Positions 54,738-63,855 of a DNA stretch of 64,000 nt are shown here, piece after piece. A program made the position numbers and the translations under genes. The notes beneath the pieces were generated by a model. The model saw only the letters and a program-made list of their open reading frames with translations. It had not been told where the DNA came from and did not search any database. The DNA comes from Sphingobacterium sp. GVS05A (GTDB taxonomy: Bacteria; Bacteroidota; Bacteroidia; Sphingobacteriales; Sphingobacteriaceae), in assembly GCF_019969845.1 (NCBI RefSeq), contig NZ_JAHXYR010000001.1:372001-436000 (forward strand), written 5' to 3'. Position 1 is the first letter of the stretch, and the number at the start of each line of letters is the position of its first letter.

Positions 54738-55604
54738 TTATAGTTGTTTTCTGAACTCTTCGGGTGTGAGATCAGTGGATTTTTTAAAAAATTTGGTGAA
54801 ATAAGAGTTGTCCTTAAACTGCAATTCATTTGCAATTTCAGTAATATTTAAATTTCGATTGATTAACAGTCGTTTTGCTTCCAGGACAATCCGGTTGCGG
54901 ATGATCTCTCCAGCCGACTGACCGATATAGGATTTACAGATCGCGTTCAGGTGATTTGGCGTGATAAATAATTGATCCGCATATACACTCGGTAATTTGG
55001 TAGATTTAAACTGTTGTTCAACCAATTGCTGAAAGCTATTGAATATTTTATGATTATAGGGATTGCTTCCGTCTTTTTGTTCTTTTTCAGAACAGATGGA
55101 AACATATAGTAGAAATTGGAGCAGCAGTGTACGGATATAATCTTCGGATAGACCGCTGGACTTCGCCAATAAGATCTCATCCAAAATATTCGTCGCCTGA
55201 GCGCGGCAAGGTCCTTCCAGTTCAAAAATTAAATGCTCAATTTTGCCCTGTAAAAAGCTGAAACGCTCCAGATAATCTGTACGTAATAAAAACGATTGGA
55301 AATAGTCGACCGAAAAATTGACGACATAGCCGCCTTCGTCGCCAACAAAATTCCAGGTATGCACTTGACCGGGGGCCATGAAGTAGATTTGAAAGGGTTT
55401 AATTTTATAATGATTGAAATCGATGATGTGATCACCTGAACCTTTCGTAAATAATACAAAATGAAAAAAATTGTGCTTGTGAGGAAACACCATATTCGCA
55501 TGTTTGATGACGTATTGACTCAAGTCATCAATATGGATAGTTGTTTTATTGTTGAGATCGAGACTGCAACTATCGATAATAGGAATGGTGTTTTTTCTAT
55601 TCAT
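54738..55604 (-). CDS. AraC-family transcriptional regulator
   Basis: This 288-residue protein has an N-terminal cupin (FPHKHNFFHFVLFTKGSGDHIIDF near 41-64, FQIYFMAPGQVHTW near 72-85) typical of ligand-sensing AraC regulators. A C-terminal double helix-turn-helix ends ITEIANELQFKDNSYFTKFFKKSTDLTPEEFRKQL. The ligand is unknown. It is first in the run AraC-DUF983-cysteine desulfurase-IscA and divergent from the MscS gene. Control of these neighbours is possible. Confidence 0.92.
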   Translation of the reverse strand: MNRKNTIPIIDSCSLDLNNKTTIHIDDLSQYVIKHANMVFPHKHNFFHFVLFTKGSGDHIIDFNHYKIKPFQIYFMAPGQVHTWNFVGDEGGYVVNFSVDYFQSFLLRTDYLERFSFLQGKIEHLIFELEGPCRAQATNILDEILLAKSSGLSEDYIRTLLLQFLLYVSICSEKEQKDGSNPYNHKIFNSFQQLVEQQFKSTKLPSVYADQLFITPNHLNAICKSYIGQSAGEIIRNRIVLEAKRLLINRNLNITEIANELQFKDNSYFTKFFKKSTDLTPEEFRKQL

Positions 55605-55751
55605 ACTACAAAGTTAGCTCAAATATTCTTTTTATAGTGGTGTTAATTTGGTCTTTTGTGGTATTTTTCAACGATTTTAATATTTTGAATGCTAAGTTTG
55701 GATGTTGGAACAATCCTTGTTTCAAAAAGCATGGAAATATATTTAATAAGC

Positions 55752-56618
55752 ATGGAAAGTAATTTAAATAGTCTAGGGACTAAATTTGGGCGATTGACCG
55801 ATATCGTCATTGATTCAATACCAGGTATTATAGGTGGTATTATTTTATTGATTATTGGTAAATATGTTATCGATTTGGTCAACCGATTATTGCACAAGCG
55901 TTTTGAGAAGAGAAATGTTGATCCTTCAATACGAGCATTTATCTCGAGTATGGTAAGGATTGTGATGTGGGTGATGTTGATGTTGACTGTTGCCAGTCAG
56001 ATTGGTATTCAGACGACCTCTTTTATAGCGGCATTGTCTGCCTTTGGTTTGGCTGTAGGTATGGCGCTTCAGGGAAGTCTAAGTAACTTTGCCGGTGGTG
56101 TGTTGATCCTGATGTTTAGACCTTTTGAAGTAGGTGACTACATCTCAAGTGCGAATGGTACGGCCGGAACTGTGGAGCGAATTGACATTTTATACTCAAC
56201 ATTGATTGGTGACGATGGCGTACGCATCTTTAGCCCGAATGGTCCATTAGCTAATTCGGTGATCAAGAACTATACGAAAATCGTTCAACGGATGTTTGAA
56301 TATACCGTGAGCATATCCTATGACAAGAATATAAAAGAGGCGAAAGAGATCATTCTAAGAGTACTTCGATCCAATGAAAATGTGTTGACAACACCTGAAC
56401 CGACGGTGTTTGTCAAAGAGTTGGGAAACAGCTCAATTGTATTGACCGTGCGGGCATGGACCAAACGGGAACATTACTGGCCGGCACGCAATTCGATGCA
56501 GGAAAAAATTATGTTGGAATTAGAACGAAACGATATGAGTGTGGCTCCGAATCCGACACAGATTAGTATTGTCCCTAATGCAAATGATCAGGGAAGTCCG
56601 GTCAAAGCAGACGCTTAA
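55752..56618 (+). CDS. Small-conductance mechanosensitive channel (MscS family)
   Basis: From ATG55752 the protein has 288 residues; ATGs at 55689 and 55731 are in frame, but a TAAGTTTG box at 55693-55700 argues for the later start. Three hydrophobic segments lead into the pore helix with its Gly/Ala pattern (AALSAFGLAVGMALQGSLSNFAGGVLILMFRPFEVGDYI, near 94-133). A cytoplasmic beta domain (VRIFSPNGPLANSVIKNYT) follows. It opens under membrane tension to release solutes after osmotic downshock. Confidence 0.93.
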   Translation: MESNLNSLGTKFGRLTDIVIDSIPGIIGGIILLIIGKYVIDLVNRLLHKRFEKRNVDPSIRAFISSMVRIVMWVMLMLTVASQIGIQTTSFIAALSAFGLAVGMALQGSLSNFAGGVLILMFRPFEVGDYISSANGTAGTVERIDILYSTLIGDDGVRIFSPNGPLANSVIKNYTKIVQRMFEYTVSISYDKNIKEAKEIILRVLRSNENVLTTPEPTVFVKELGNSSIVLTVRAWTKREHYWPARNSMQEKIMLELERNDMSVAPNPTQISIVPNANDQGSPVKADA

Positions 56619-56767
56619 TCATCTGACAGGGCACGGATAAGAATAAAGTACCGATAGGCTAATATGGCCTGCTGGTACTTTTTCAGTTTAAGCGGATCCT
56701 TCTTCCCATATTTGGGCAGGATCGCTTTATTTAGCTTGTTCAGGAACTGAAAGAAATGTCGTTTCAT
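56615..56767 (-). CDS. Small coupled ORF of 50 residues, unknown
   Basis: The minus-strand frame starts at ATG56767, overlapping the TGA of the dehydrogenase gene as ATGA, and stops at TAA 56615-56617, sharing bases with the mscS stop. The product reads MKRHFFQFLNKLNKAIL..KYGKKD..KLKKYQQAILAYRYFILIRALSDD. It is basic and amphipathic, with a Lys-rich turn and a C-terminal helix. Clean stop/start overlap and biased composition argue that it is a real gene. I recall similar short conserved proteins in Flavobacteria and Sphingobacteria but cannot name a function. Confidence 0.65.
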   Translation of the reverse strand: MKRHFFQFLNKLNKAILPKYGKKDPLKLKKYQQAILAYRYFILIRALSDD

Positions 56768-57738
56768 GTATAGGCTTCTGGATTGATAGTTTGTGGCATC
56801 TTTTCACCTTTGATTGCTGCCAATAAATTGCTTGCTGCCATTAGGGCCATATTGTCTCTAGTTTCTACTGTTGCGGATCCGATATGCGGTAGAATGCACA
56901 CATTTTCAAGATTCAGTAGTGGATTGTCCGCAGCCATAGGTTCAGGGTTTGTCACATCGAGTCCCGCTCCCCATAATTCTCCTGTTCGTAAAGCGTTGGC
57001 GAGGTCTTCCTCCTGGACTAATCCGCCACGTGCCGTGTTGACTAGAATCGCCGAGTTTTTCATGCGTTTGAATGTATCCCGATTAAACCGGTTGGATGTT
57101 TCCGCTGTGAGTGCAGCATGAATGGAAAGTACGTCACTTTGGGTTAACAGATCATCAAAGTTGACATATCTCGCCCCCAAGATCCGTTCAGCCTCCAAGT
57201 TACGTCCACGGTTATAATAGATGATTTCCATATTATAAGCAGCCCTTGCTTTTCGGGCAAATTCAAGACCGATCCGTCCAAGTCCATAGATACCCAATGT
57301 TTTATTATTGAGTTCTATGCCCAGATGTGCTGTTGGGTCAAAACCTTTCCACTGGCCCTGCAAAATCTGCTTGTGATTGAAGAAAGCTTTTCTGGAAACG
57401 GCCAGCATCAATAGGAACGCAACATCAGCTGTAGCGCCGGAAAGTACACCCGGTGTGTTGCTCACAGGGATACCAAATTTCGTCGCTGCGGGAATGTCAA
57501 CATTATCGTAACCAACGCTCATAAGGGATAGCGCTTTAAGATTGGGGCAGTTTTGGAAAAATTCTTCGTCAAACTTTTGCATACCGCCATTTAATACATA
57601 ATCGGCCTGTTGTCCTGCCTGGATAAGTTCGGTAGGGGATAACGGGGTAGCAGAATCATGTATTGCCACCTCATGTCCGGCTGTAGTTAATAGATCGATA
57701 CCTTTTTGCGGGATTCGTTTGGTGATAAATATCTTCAT
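56764..57738 (-). CDS. D-isomer-specific 2-hydroxyacid dehydrogenase
   Basis: From the ATG at 57738 the protein has 324 residues; the frame to 57813 adds 25 residues of leader-like sequence. It has KALSLMSVGYDNVDIPAATKFGIPVSNTPGVL near 67-98, the NAD loop GIYGLGRIGLEFARKA near 149-164, VNTARGGLVQEEDLANAL near 234-251, and the catalytic His in CILPHIGSAT near 283-292. These fit glyoxylate/hydroxypyruvate reductase (GhrB-like) enzymes of the cytoplasm. Its stop is overlapped by the start of the 50-residue ORF. Confidence 0.92.
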   Translation of the reverse strand: MKIFITKRIPQKGIDLLTTAGHEVAIHDSATPLSPTELIQAGQQADYVLNGGMQKFDEEFFQNCPNLKALSLMSVGYDNVDIPAATKFGIPVSNTPGVLSGATADVAFLLMLAVSRKAFFNHKQILQGQWKGFDPTAHLGIELNNKTLGIYGLGRIGLEFARKARAAYNMEIIYYNRGRNLEAERILGARYVNFDDLLTQSDVLSIHAALTAETSNRFNRDTFKRMKNSAILVNTARGGLVQEEDLANALRTGELWGAGLDVTNPEPMAADNPLLNLENVCILPHIGSATVETRDNMALMAASNLLAAIKGEKMPQTINPEAYT

Positions 57739-58052
57739 GTAAATGTAATGCTGTCGTGGAGCCTGTTGTAAAATAAAATTAAAAGTGCCCAGTTTATTTG
57801 GGCTATTAATCAAAGTTAATGGTTAACAGCTTGTGTAACAACAAAAAATTAACCCTTTTTATAACAACAAAAAAAGCTATATCGTTGTTTCGATATAGCT
57901 CTAATAATAATATGTTGTTTTTTTCTTATCGGTGGTGATTTGATTAATTCGTATTTTTTTATTATCAATGAGCTCACTACACGCAGCCTATTTGTCTGAA
58001 AGAACCTTCAGTGATTTTCATCGCTGTTGGTGCTTGTAAAGGTACGAAGGTC
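57739..58052. other. Gap between dehydrogenase and serine hydrolase genes
   Basis: The 314-bp region contains the terminator at 57867-57902 and otherwise AT-rich sequence that should hold the dehydrogenase promoter. I see no credible ORF or RNA gene. Confidence 0.4.
57867..57902 (-). terminator. Terminator of the serine hydrolase gene
   Basis: On the minus strand GCTATATCG and CGATATAGC pair around a 6-nt loop and run into TTTTTTTG. It lies about 150 bp past the hydrolase stop. Confidence 0.85.
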
Positions 58053-59495
58053 TTATTTTGTGTGAAGCAGATTGTCCAACATGCTTTTCCCTATGTCATC
58101 GACAGAGAGTGCAGTATTGGACAAGATGACAACGGCACTTTTTTTATCTGGAGACAAGGCGAGGTAGGAACTGCTTCCTGCTGTACCGCCATTGTGCCAA
58201 TAAAAAGTAAGATCATCAAGCAGGTTCATATGCCAAGCCAATCCCAAGTCTGTATCAGGAGGGAGAAAGAACGTAAATAATTTCGTGTTGGCCATTGCAT
58301 TTTCCAGTGGGCTTTGTGGCATCTTAAACTGCGCGTTTACAAACTTAAGCAGATCTTCCACGGTTGACTTTAATCCACCGGCGGCGCTAAAAGTATCAAA
58401 AGACCAAGGGGTTACTTCTTGCCCTTCTTTGTTGTATACTTTAAAGGTATCTTTTCTTTTAGGATCTAATACCTGAAAGGTATTATTCATGTCGAGCGGT
58501 TTGCAGATGATTTCACGAACAATCTGGTCATATGGCTTTTTATAGATACTACAGATGATATCGCCTAATATTGCATAACCCAAGTTGCTGTACTCGTATT
58601 CTTCTCCGGGTGTTTTTTTGTTTTTGAAACTGGATAAATAACTATAAAGTGCTTTTTTATCGTATCCTTTGTAAGGATCGTTTTCATTGTATCTCTTTAC
58701 TTTATCAAAATTGTCGGGAAGCCGCGGGAGTCCTGAAGTATGGTTGGCTAGCATCTGAAAAGTTATCTTCGCCAGGTCCTCATTCTTCTTCAATGTATCT
58801 GGAAGGAATAATGATACAGGTTGATCCAGGGTAATTGTTCCTTCCTCAACAAGGTTCGACAATAGGATCGCTGTAAAAACTTTACTGAGTGAGCCAATTT
58901 CGTAAGGCGAGGTCTTTGTCGGTAATGTTTGGTTACCTTTTGCGGTCTCGCCGTAAAAATAGGTTTTCGACTGCCCGTTTTTAATAACACCTATGGCAAG
59001 TGACTGTGTGTTTTGTTGTTTTAGGTAAGAATTTGCAACAGAATCGATGAAAAAATCCTCTTTGTCTACGGCTTTCGAAATGATTGTTGTCTCAACCGGT
59101 TTCTCGGCGATATTTTTGTCCGCTGTAGATTCGTTCAGCTGACTAAAGTGTAGGGTGTTAAACTTGAGTGTCGAGTCTGTCGCAAAAAATACTTCATAAG
59201 TCTGACCGTCAAAAGCCAGACGATAGGTTGCTGTACCTTTTTCGAAATTAGTGATATCCGAACTTTTGATCCTTCCCAAAGGGTAGATCTGCCGCAGCAT
59301 CTGTGTAAACTTTGGAAGACTATATTGTTGTTTATAAGAATCGCTCGCTAGATTATAGGCAGAGTCTGTCATCTGGGAATTGATGAAGAATTCCAGTCTA
59401 TTGTAAACTCCTTTGTTGATCTGTTCCGCTTGATTTGTCTGAGCAAAGGAGTAAGATGTGATGCCCAACAAGATTGCTGTATAAAAATGTTTCAT
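58053..59495 (-). CDS. Secreted serine hydrolase (class C beta-lactamase-like) with N-terminal DUF3887-type domain
   Basis: From the ATG at 59495 the protein has 480 residues with a signal peptide (about 1-18, ending SFAQ). An N-terminal alpha/beta domain (about 20-120; FFINSQMTDSAYNLASDSYKQQY, QTYEVFFATDSTLKF) resembles DUF3887. The beta-lactamase/esterase domain has SxxK in GSLSKVF near 212, the YSN triad in EYSNLGYAILG near 312 and HNGGTAGSSS near 435. It may be an esterase, D-aminopeptidase or penicillin-binding-like enzyme of the periplasm. The LytTR gene upstream stops 32 bp before it, so it could belong to that system's operon. Confidence 0.9.
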   Translation of the reverse strand: MKHFYTAILLGITSYSFAQTNQAEQINKGVYNRLEFFINSQMTDSAYNLASDSYKQQYSLPKFTQMLRQIYPLGRIKSSDITNFEKGTATYRLAFDGQTYEVFFATDSTLKFNTLHFSQLNESTADKNIAEKPVETTIISKAVDKEDFFIDSVANSYLKQQNTQSLAIGVIKNGQSKTYFYGETAKGNQTLPTKTSPYEIGSLSKVFTAILLSNLVEEGTITLDQPVSLFLPDTLKKNEDLAKITFQMLANHTSGLPRLPDNFDKVKRYNENDPYKGYDKKALYSYLSSFKNKKTPGEEYEYSNLGYAILGDIICSIYKKPYDQIVREIICKPLDMNNTFQVLDPKRKDTFKVYNKEGQEVTPWSFDTFSAAGGLKSTVEDLLKFVNAQFKMPQSPLENAMANTKLFTFFLPPDTDLGLAWHMNLLDDLTFYWHNGGTAGSSSYLALSPDKKSAVVILSNTALSVDDIGKSMLDNLLHTK

Positions 59496-59526
59496 AACCA
59501 TTGTTAGGCACAAATCTACGGAATGT

Positions 59527-60267
59527 TTAAATTCCAATCAATTGTTTTAATCGGGCATAGCCTGATTTGCTGATATTGAGCTTCTCACCAGAGATCAATG
59601 CAGCGATATAAGAATCCTTTTCGTAAGGTTCCAATTTAGCCAACTGATCGACCTTGATGATAAACGAACGATGGATACGTACGAACTGATTTGGATCAAG
59701 GGATTTTTCAAAAAATGCCATGGTCTTATTCTTGAGGTACATGCCATCTTTGGTATGAATTTTTACGTAGTCATCATAAGACTCCAGGTATTTAACAGTA
59801 TCTATCGGGATTATTTTGATTTGTGTACCTGTTTTTACAACAATACGGTCGATCTTTGTTTCATCTTGTGCAGCGAGGACCTCATAGTTAGGTTGGACCT
59901 TCTTCTCGGGTGCAGAATAGCTGGCCCTAAATTTCTCCAATGCTTTTTTGAAACGCATCGGGGAGACCGGTTTTAGCAGATAATCCAGTGCATTTTTTTC
60001 AAAAGCTTTTAACGCATATTCGTCAAACGCCGTGGTGAAAATAATGGCTGGTGGATCGTCTACCAGTTCGAGCATTTCAAAACCAGTCAATTTAGGCATT
60101 TGGACATCCAAAAACACCAGATCAGGTTCATGTGTCTGGATTGCTTTAACGCCTTCAAAACCATCGCCACACTCAGCCATAATGGTTACATCGGCTTCAT
60201 TTTTTAAATAGCCCGCAATAATGGAGCGTGCTAAGGGTTCATCATCAATGATAACGACTTTAATCAT
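59527..60267 (-). CDS. LytTR-family response regulator
   Basis: This 246-residue protein has an N-terminal receiver (DDEPLARSII near 8-17, phosphoacceptor Asp in LVFLDVQMPKLTGFEM near 50-65, TTAFDEYALKAF near 77-88, LKPV near 97) and a C-terminal LytTR DNA-binding domain (about 140-246; VKTGTQIKIIPIDTVKYLESYDDYVKIHT, LDPNQFVRIHRSFIIKVD). Its start overlaps the histidine kinase gene by 8 bp, so the pair is translationally coupled. Targets may include the hydrolase gene and liaF-like gene beside it. Confidence 0.95.
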   Translation of the reverse strand: MIKVVIIDDEPLARSIIAGYLKNEADVTIMAECGDGFEGVKAIQTHEPDLVFLDVQMPKLTGFEMLELVDDPPAIIFTTAFDEYALKAFEKNALDYLLKPVSPMRFKKALEKFRASYSAPEKKVQPNYEVLAAQDETKIDRIVVKTGTQIKIIPIDTVKYLESYDDYVKIHTKDGMYLKNKTMAFFEKSLDPNQFVRIHRSFIIKVDQLAKLEPYEKDSYIAALISGEKLNISKSGYARLKQLIGI

Positions 60268-61306
60268 ATTGAGGTATTTTTAGGGTGCTAGTAAATATAT
60301 TGTCCTGAATCTGGGTCTCCATAAGATCATTTCTTCCATATAAAAGATATAATCTGCGTTGGATACTGGAAAGCCCAAATCCGGTACCTTTTTTAGGACT
60401 CGATTGCTCCTCGACATCAAATGGATTGGTAATTTGAATCAGAAGCTGCCCTTCATTTGAGGCACATTTAATTTGTATTTCGACCTGGTCGGTTATGTTG
60501 TACAATCCATGCTTAATAGCGTTTTCTACCAAAGGCTGGATGATCATTGCTGGCAATTTATTACTAAATATTTCCTCAGAGGAGGAGATGGAAGTGTTCA
60601 GACGATGACCAAAACGTACTTTTTCAATATCAAGATAAAGTTGTAAATGGTCCAGTTCTTCTTCCAATGTGATAATCTGATTGTTTTCCTTTCTCATCGT
60701 CCCCCGTAAAAAATCAGATAATTGAAATGTCATATTGCGCGCTTCATCCGGATTCGCACCAATAAGGGCGATGATCGAATTCAAGCTGTTAAATAAAAAA
60801 TGTGGTTGCAGCTGCTGCCGTAAATTATAGAGTTCTGCCTCGCGAAGCAGATTTTCGGACTCTTGTTTCCGTTTGATGTTATTGATATTATCTTCCTGGA
60901 TATTCCAGACGATATTGATAATAGCAACCGAAGTGAGGATAAGGAAGTTTACGATACCACGAAATGGTAGTGTTAAATCCAGTAGCGTGATAAAGTTGGG
61001 CTGAATAAAATAGTTCATCAGAAAACGGCTCAACCCAGTACTAATGGCGGCCATAATCAAGCCTATAATCAGTACCTTCCATATCTCGCGGGGTTGTGGT
61101 GTGTAGAAGTTTAGCGCAGAGGACATGCCATAGCAGCAAAACATCATCACAGCACTATTGATCAAAGAATCTTTAAATGCCAGCTCGGAATCAAATCCTG
61201 AACGTAGCATCAGTAAATATTGTAATGCAAGATATCCGATAAATACGGATATACAAATAATGCCTATTAGTCGACTTTTAACACTGAGGGACAGTTTGTT
61301 TTTCAT
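60260..61306 (-). CDS. LytS-type sensor histidine kinase
   Basis: This 348-residue protein has four hydrophobic segments in the first 145 residues (near 13-30, 43-63, 75-95 and 110-140), a short coiled linker, and a His_kinase domain. The phosphoacceptor His is in LRQQLQPHFLFNSLNSIIALIG near 161-182; the N-box is IQPLVENAIKHGLYN near 254-268, and the G-box is KKGTGFGLSSIQRRL near 312-326. No separate sensor domain is present, so membrane state or a partner such as the LiaF-like protein may provide the signal. Confidence 0.94.
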   Translation of the reverse strand: MKNKLSLSVKSRLIGIICISVFIGYLALQYLLMLRSGFDSELAFKDSLINSAVMMFCCYGMSSALNFYTPQPREIWKVLIIGLIMAAISTGLSRFLMNYFIQPNFITLLDLTLPFRGIVNFLILTSVAIINIVWNIQEDNINNIKRKQESENLLREAELYNLRQQLQPHFLFNSLNSIIALIGANPDEARNMTFQLSDFLRGTMRKENNQIITLEEELDHLQLYLDIEKVRFGHRLNTSISSSEEIFSNKLPAMIIQPLVENAIKHGLYNITDQVEIQIKCASNEGQLLIQITNPFDVEEQSSPKKGTGFGLSSIQRRLYLLYGRNDLMETQIQDNIFTSTLKIPQYD

Positions 61307-61309
61307 CTA

Positions 61310-62191
61310 TTAAGCATTTTTTATCGTTAAATTGCCCAATATACATGTACCAGTGATATAGATCTTTTTGTCGGTGTCAGGGTTGTAGATCGTCTGGAAT
61401 CTTCGGTCATCGACAGATCCTAAAATGGAGGCTACATTGCTGAATACTGTCCAATGTGGCGGGACAATAATACGTGCGCTGCCAAATAACTGAAATGTAT
61501 CGATGACAATTGCCTGTTGAATATCTGCCTTTGTTAGATCCAATTCAATACTTCCGAAGACATTGGTCAAATTGCCACCTCTAAATTGTTTGGAATAGAT
61601 GACTTTCTTTTGGCCCGCAAAAATCGAGTTCAGATTCAGGCTGTCCTCAAAAGACTGATGAAATGAACTATTCTCTTTGTTGCCAAAAGCCTGCGCGTTA
61701 GGCGAGGCTTGTTGGCTTGATCCATATTGTTCGTTAAAAGGTTTCGCTTCAGCATCAGGTGCTGTGGCGTCCTCCGGAGTATCTGTTGGACTATTGACAC
61801 GTTTATCCCAATCGTAAGGATTCTGTGGCGGATTAGGGTAAGTAGGCGGAACCATTGGTGGCTTCCGTTTACTCATGATAAAATAAATCCCAAGCGAAAT
61901 AATGATAATAGGGACGGTTACTGATCCAAAGTCCGTACGCATCATTCGGGAAATCAGACTGGCGCCACCAATAATCAGAAGGATAATCGCTGATTTCTTC
62001 TGAAATTGGGAGTTTATCCCAATAACTAGTCCGATAATGATTAAAATCATTTGCCAGCCAAATAACCAGCCCGGAAACCAGTCTCCTAAATTTAGATTAT
62101 GTAATAATAGGAATATACCTATAATAATCACAATCGCTCCTACGATATTGCGGCTGTTATTGCTGTTTGGTATGATGGGTTCTTTTTCCAT
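61310..62191 (-). CDS. LiaF-like membrane protein (LiaI/LiaF TM and C-terminal DUF2154-like domain)
   Basis: This 293-residue protein has four hydrophobic segments at about 15-32, 40-60, 66-83 and 90-107. A Pro/Asp-rich linker (about 110-180) follows, then a C-terminal beta domain (KQFRGGNLTNVFGSIELDLTKADI, GSARIIVPPHWTVF, ITGTCILGNLTIKNA) as in LiaF and related envelope-stress proteins. In Bacillus LiaF inhibits the LiaS kinase. Here it is first in an operon with a LytS-type kinase and LytTR regulator, 3 bp apart, so an equivalent inhibitory role is plausible. Confidence 0.87.
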   Translation of the reverse strand: MEKEPIIPNSNNSRNIVGAIVIIIGIFLLLHNLNLGDWFPGWLFGWQMILIIIGLVIGINSQFQKKSAIILLIIGGASLISRMMRTDFGSVTVPIIIISLGIYFIMSKRKPPMVPPTYPNPPQNPYDWDKRVNSPTDTPEDATAPDAEAKPFNEQYGSSQQASPNAQAFGNKENSSFHQSFEDSLNLNSIFAGQKKVIYSKQFRGGNLTNVFGSIELDLTKADIQQAIVIDTFQLFGSARIIVPPHWTVFSNVASILGSVDDRRFQTIYNPDTDKKIYITGTCILGNLTIKNA

Positions 62192-62454
62192 AATGTTTTA
62201 CTATTTATGACTCAAAGATAGAGGCACAAATAAACTATACATATTCGCTTTAGGTAATACAACTTATATTTTCGGTAAATGTACTGATTTCGTCGGTAAA
62301 AAATCTTGTTGTTTAATTTTTATCGGCTGTCGATGGAATGAATATGCCATTTTTACGGTTTATTGTCTTTTTTTTTAATATTATTTGGTGTATTAAAATG
62401 AATTATTATATATTTATCAAAGATTAAGATTACTTTAAACTTAAATAACAACCA
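62192..62454. other. AT-rich divergent gap before liaF-like and PUR-alpha genes
   Basis: No ORF is credible. The 263-bp region should carry the promoter of the liaF-kinase-regulator operon (minus) and of the PUR-alpha-like gene (plus). I see no inverted repeat strong enough to call an operator. Confidence 0.35.
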
Positions 62455-62790
62455 ATGGGAGATTTTGAAAACAAAGAGCGTGAAGAGGTTTTTTCAAAAA
62501 AGGTGAGAGCAGGTAAGCGAACTTATTTTTTTGATGTAAAAGCAACTCGATCGAACGATTACTACATTACTATCACAGAAAGCAAGAAGCGCTTTGAGGA
62601 TGGCCAGTTTATTAAGCATAAGATTTTCTTATATAAAGAAGATTTTGAAAAGTTTGCGGAGGGTTTGACAGATGTTGTAAATTACATCAAGTCTAATCAG
62701 GAAGTAATCGAAAAACGTTATGAGCCTAACTTTGACGATGCGTATGCTGAAGAAGCAGATAGTCGTTCAAAAGATGATTTTTCGTTCTAA
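62455..62790 (+). CDS. DUF3276/PUR-alpha-like nucleic-acid-binding protein
   Basis: This 111-residue protein matches the bacterial PUR-alpha-like family of Bacteroidota: EEVFSKKVRAGKRTYFFDVKATRSNDYYITITESKK near 10-45, then HKIFLYKEDFEKFAEGLTDVVNYI near 54-77. The Pur fold binds single-stranded DNA or RNA rich in GGN repeats. The C-terminal tail is acidic (DDAYAEEADSRSKDDFSF). The target is unknown. It is monocistronic with a terminator. Confidence 0.92.
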   Translation: MGDFENKEREEVFSKKVRAGKRTYFFDVKATRSNDYYITITESKKRFEDGQFIKHKIFLYKEDFEKFAEGLTDVVNYIKSNQEVIEKRYEPNFDDAYAEEADSRSKDDFSF

Positions 62791-62827
62791 CGTACCCAGG
62801 ATGAAATCTCAATGAAAAAAAAGAAAT

Positions 62828-62852
62828 AAAGCCACTCGCGTGGCTTTTTTTA
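62828..62852 (+). terminator. Terminator of the PUR-alpha-like gene
   Basis: AAAGCCAC and GTGGCTTT pair around TCGC, followed by T residues, 37 bp after the stop codon. Confidence 0.88.
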
Positions 62853-62916
62853 TTCGGACTTTCCTTAGTTCTTGGTTTTATGATCGCTTCATGATTGCTT
62901 CGCAATAACGAGGATC

Positions 62917-63744
62917 TTATATACTGGCTAAAAATTCATTCAACACCCTATTGAACTTTTCGGGTTCCTCAAGATTCGGCAGATGCCCTGATTCTTCAAA
63001 TTCCATAAATCTAACATCAGGGATATTTTCGATAAGAATGCTCGTCTGCTCTTCGCTCATCAATTTATCGTGTTTGCCTTTAATGACTAGTGTGGGGATA
63101 ATAATCGTTTTCAGGGAATGTGTCGTGTCTGTCCGGGAAGCCAGGGCAAGTTGTGTTGAACATATACTGGAAAGCTCATTTCTACGGATACAGCTTTTGA
63201 TGAGTTCGACGGCTTCAGGATTTTCCCGGATTGTTTTTTCATAGAACACATTTTCTGTAAAACCGATAGCAAATGGTCTTCGGCCATATTTAAGCAATGC
63301 CTGTATGGAATCAAATCGCTTTTGTTTGCCTTTATTATCATCAGCAAGGGAGTTAGTGTCACATAAAATCAAACCGGCGAGCTGCTGGCCGATCAACTCA
63401 TAAGTACGCAAGGCGATATAACCACCCATGGAGATGCCACAGAGCACGATATGATTGAGATCCAATTTCCGGATAAATTCAACAAGATCTTTTGCAAACA
63501 CATCGACGGAAAAGAAACCATGTCCATTTGTACTGAGGCCATGTCCTCTGACATCCAAGGCAATCCCTGTATATTCCTCGTCAAGATCTAACAATTGTTG
63601 TTTCCAGGTATTCTTATTGAAAGGGAACCCATGGATAAATAACGCGGTTTTAGGGGCAGGGTATGTTGTGCTAGGGCGGATATAATAGGAGATGCTGATA
63701 TCTCCAATGCGGATTTTGCTGAGTTTTAATTCTCTTTTGCTCAT
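62917..63744 (-). CDS. Alpha/beta hydrolase
   Basis: From the ATG at 63744 the protein has 275 residues; the frame to 63756 adds four. It has an oxyanion region HGFPFNKNTWKQQL near 37-50, DVRGHGLS near 65, nucleophile Ser in the elbow GISMGGYIAL near 102-111, an Asp in VIKGKHDKL near 223-231 and the His in EESGHLPNLEEP near 252-263. It resembles 3-oxoadipate enol-lactonase and esterase/lipase relatives; the substrate is unknown. No signal peptide is present. It is divergent from the tRNA at the edge. Confidence 0.9.
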   Translation of the reverse strand: MSKRELKLSKIRIGDISISYYIRPSTTYPAPKTALFIHGFPFNKNTWKQQLLDLDEEYTGIALDVRGHGLSTNGHGFFSVDVFAKDLVEFIRKLDLNHIVLCGISMGGYIALRTYELIGQQLAGLILCDTNSLADDNKGKQKRFDSIQALLKYGRRPFAIGFTENVFYEKTIRENPEAVELIKSCIRRNELSSICSTQLALASRTDTTHSLKTIIIPTLVIKGKHDKLMSEEQTSILIENIPDVRFMEFEESGHLPNLEEPEKFNRVLNEFLASI

Positions 63745-63855
63745 GAATAATAACATTTGTCAGTGTCTGAAAAAAAAAGTTGATATTTTAAATATAATAT
63801 TATCAACGAGATAAACGAAATGTTGTTTCATAAAGTTAAAAAAAGAGAAAAAATG

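Noticed and set aside
62880..62915. Sequence TCATGATTGCTTCGCAATAACGAGG as a third copy of the dispersed repeat
   Set aside because: It shares only a TCATGATT word with the repeat; the conserved TAAAACATACA and TCGATGAATAAATC blocks are absent.
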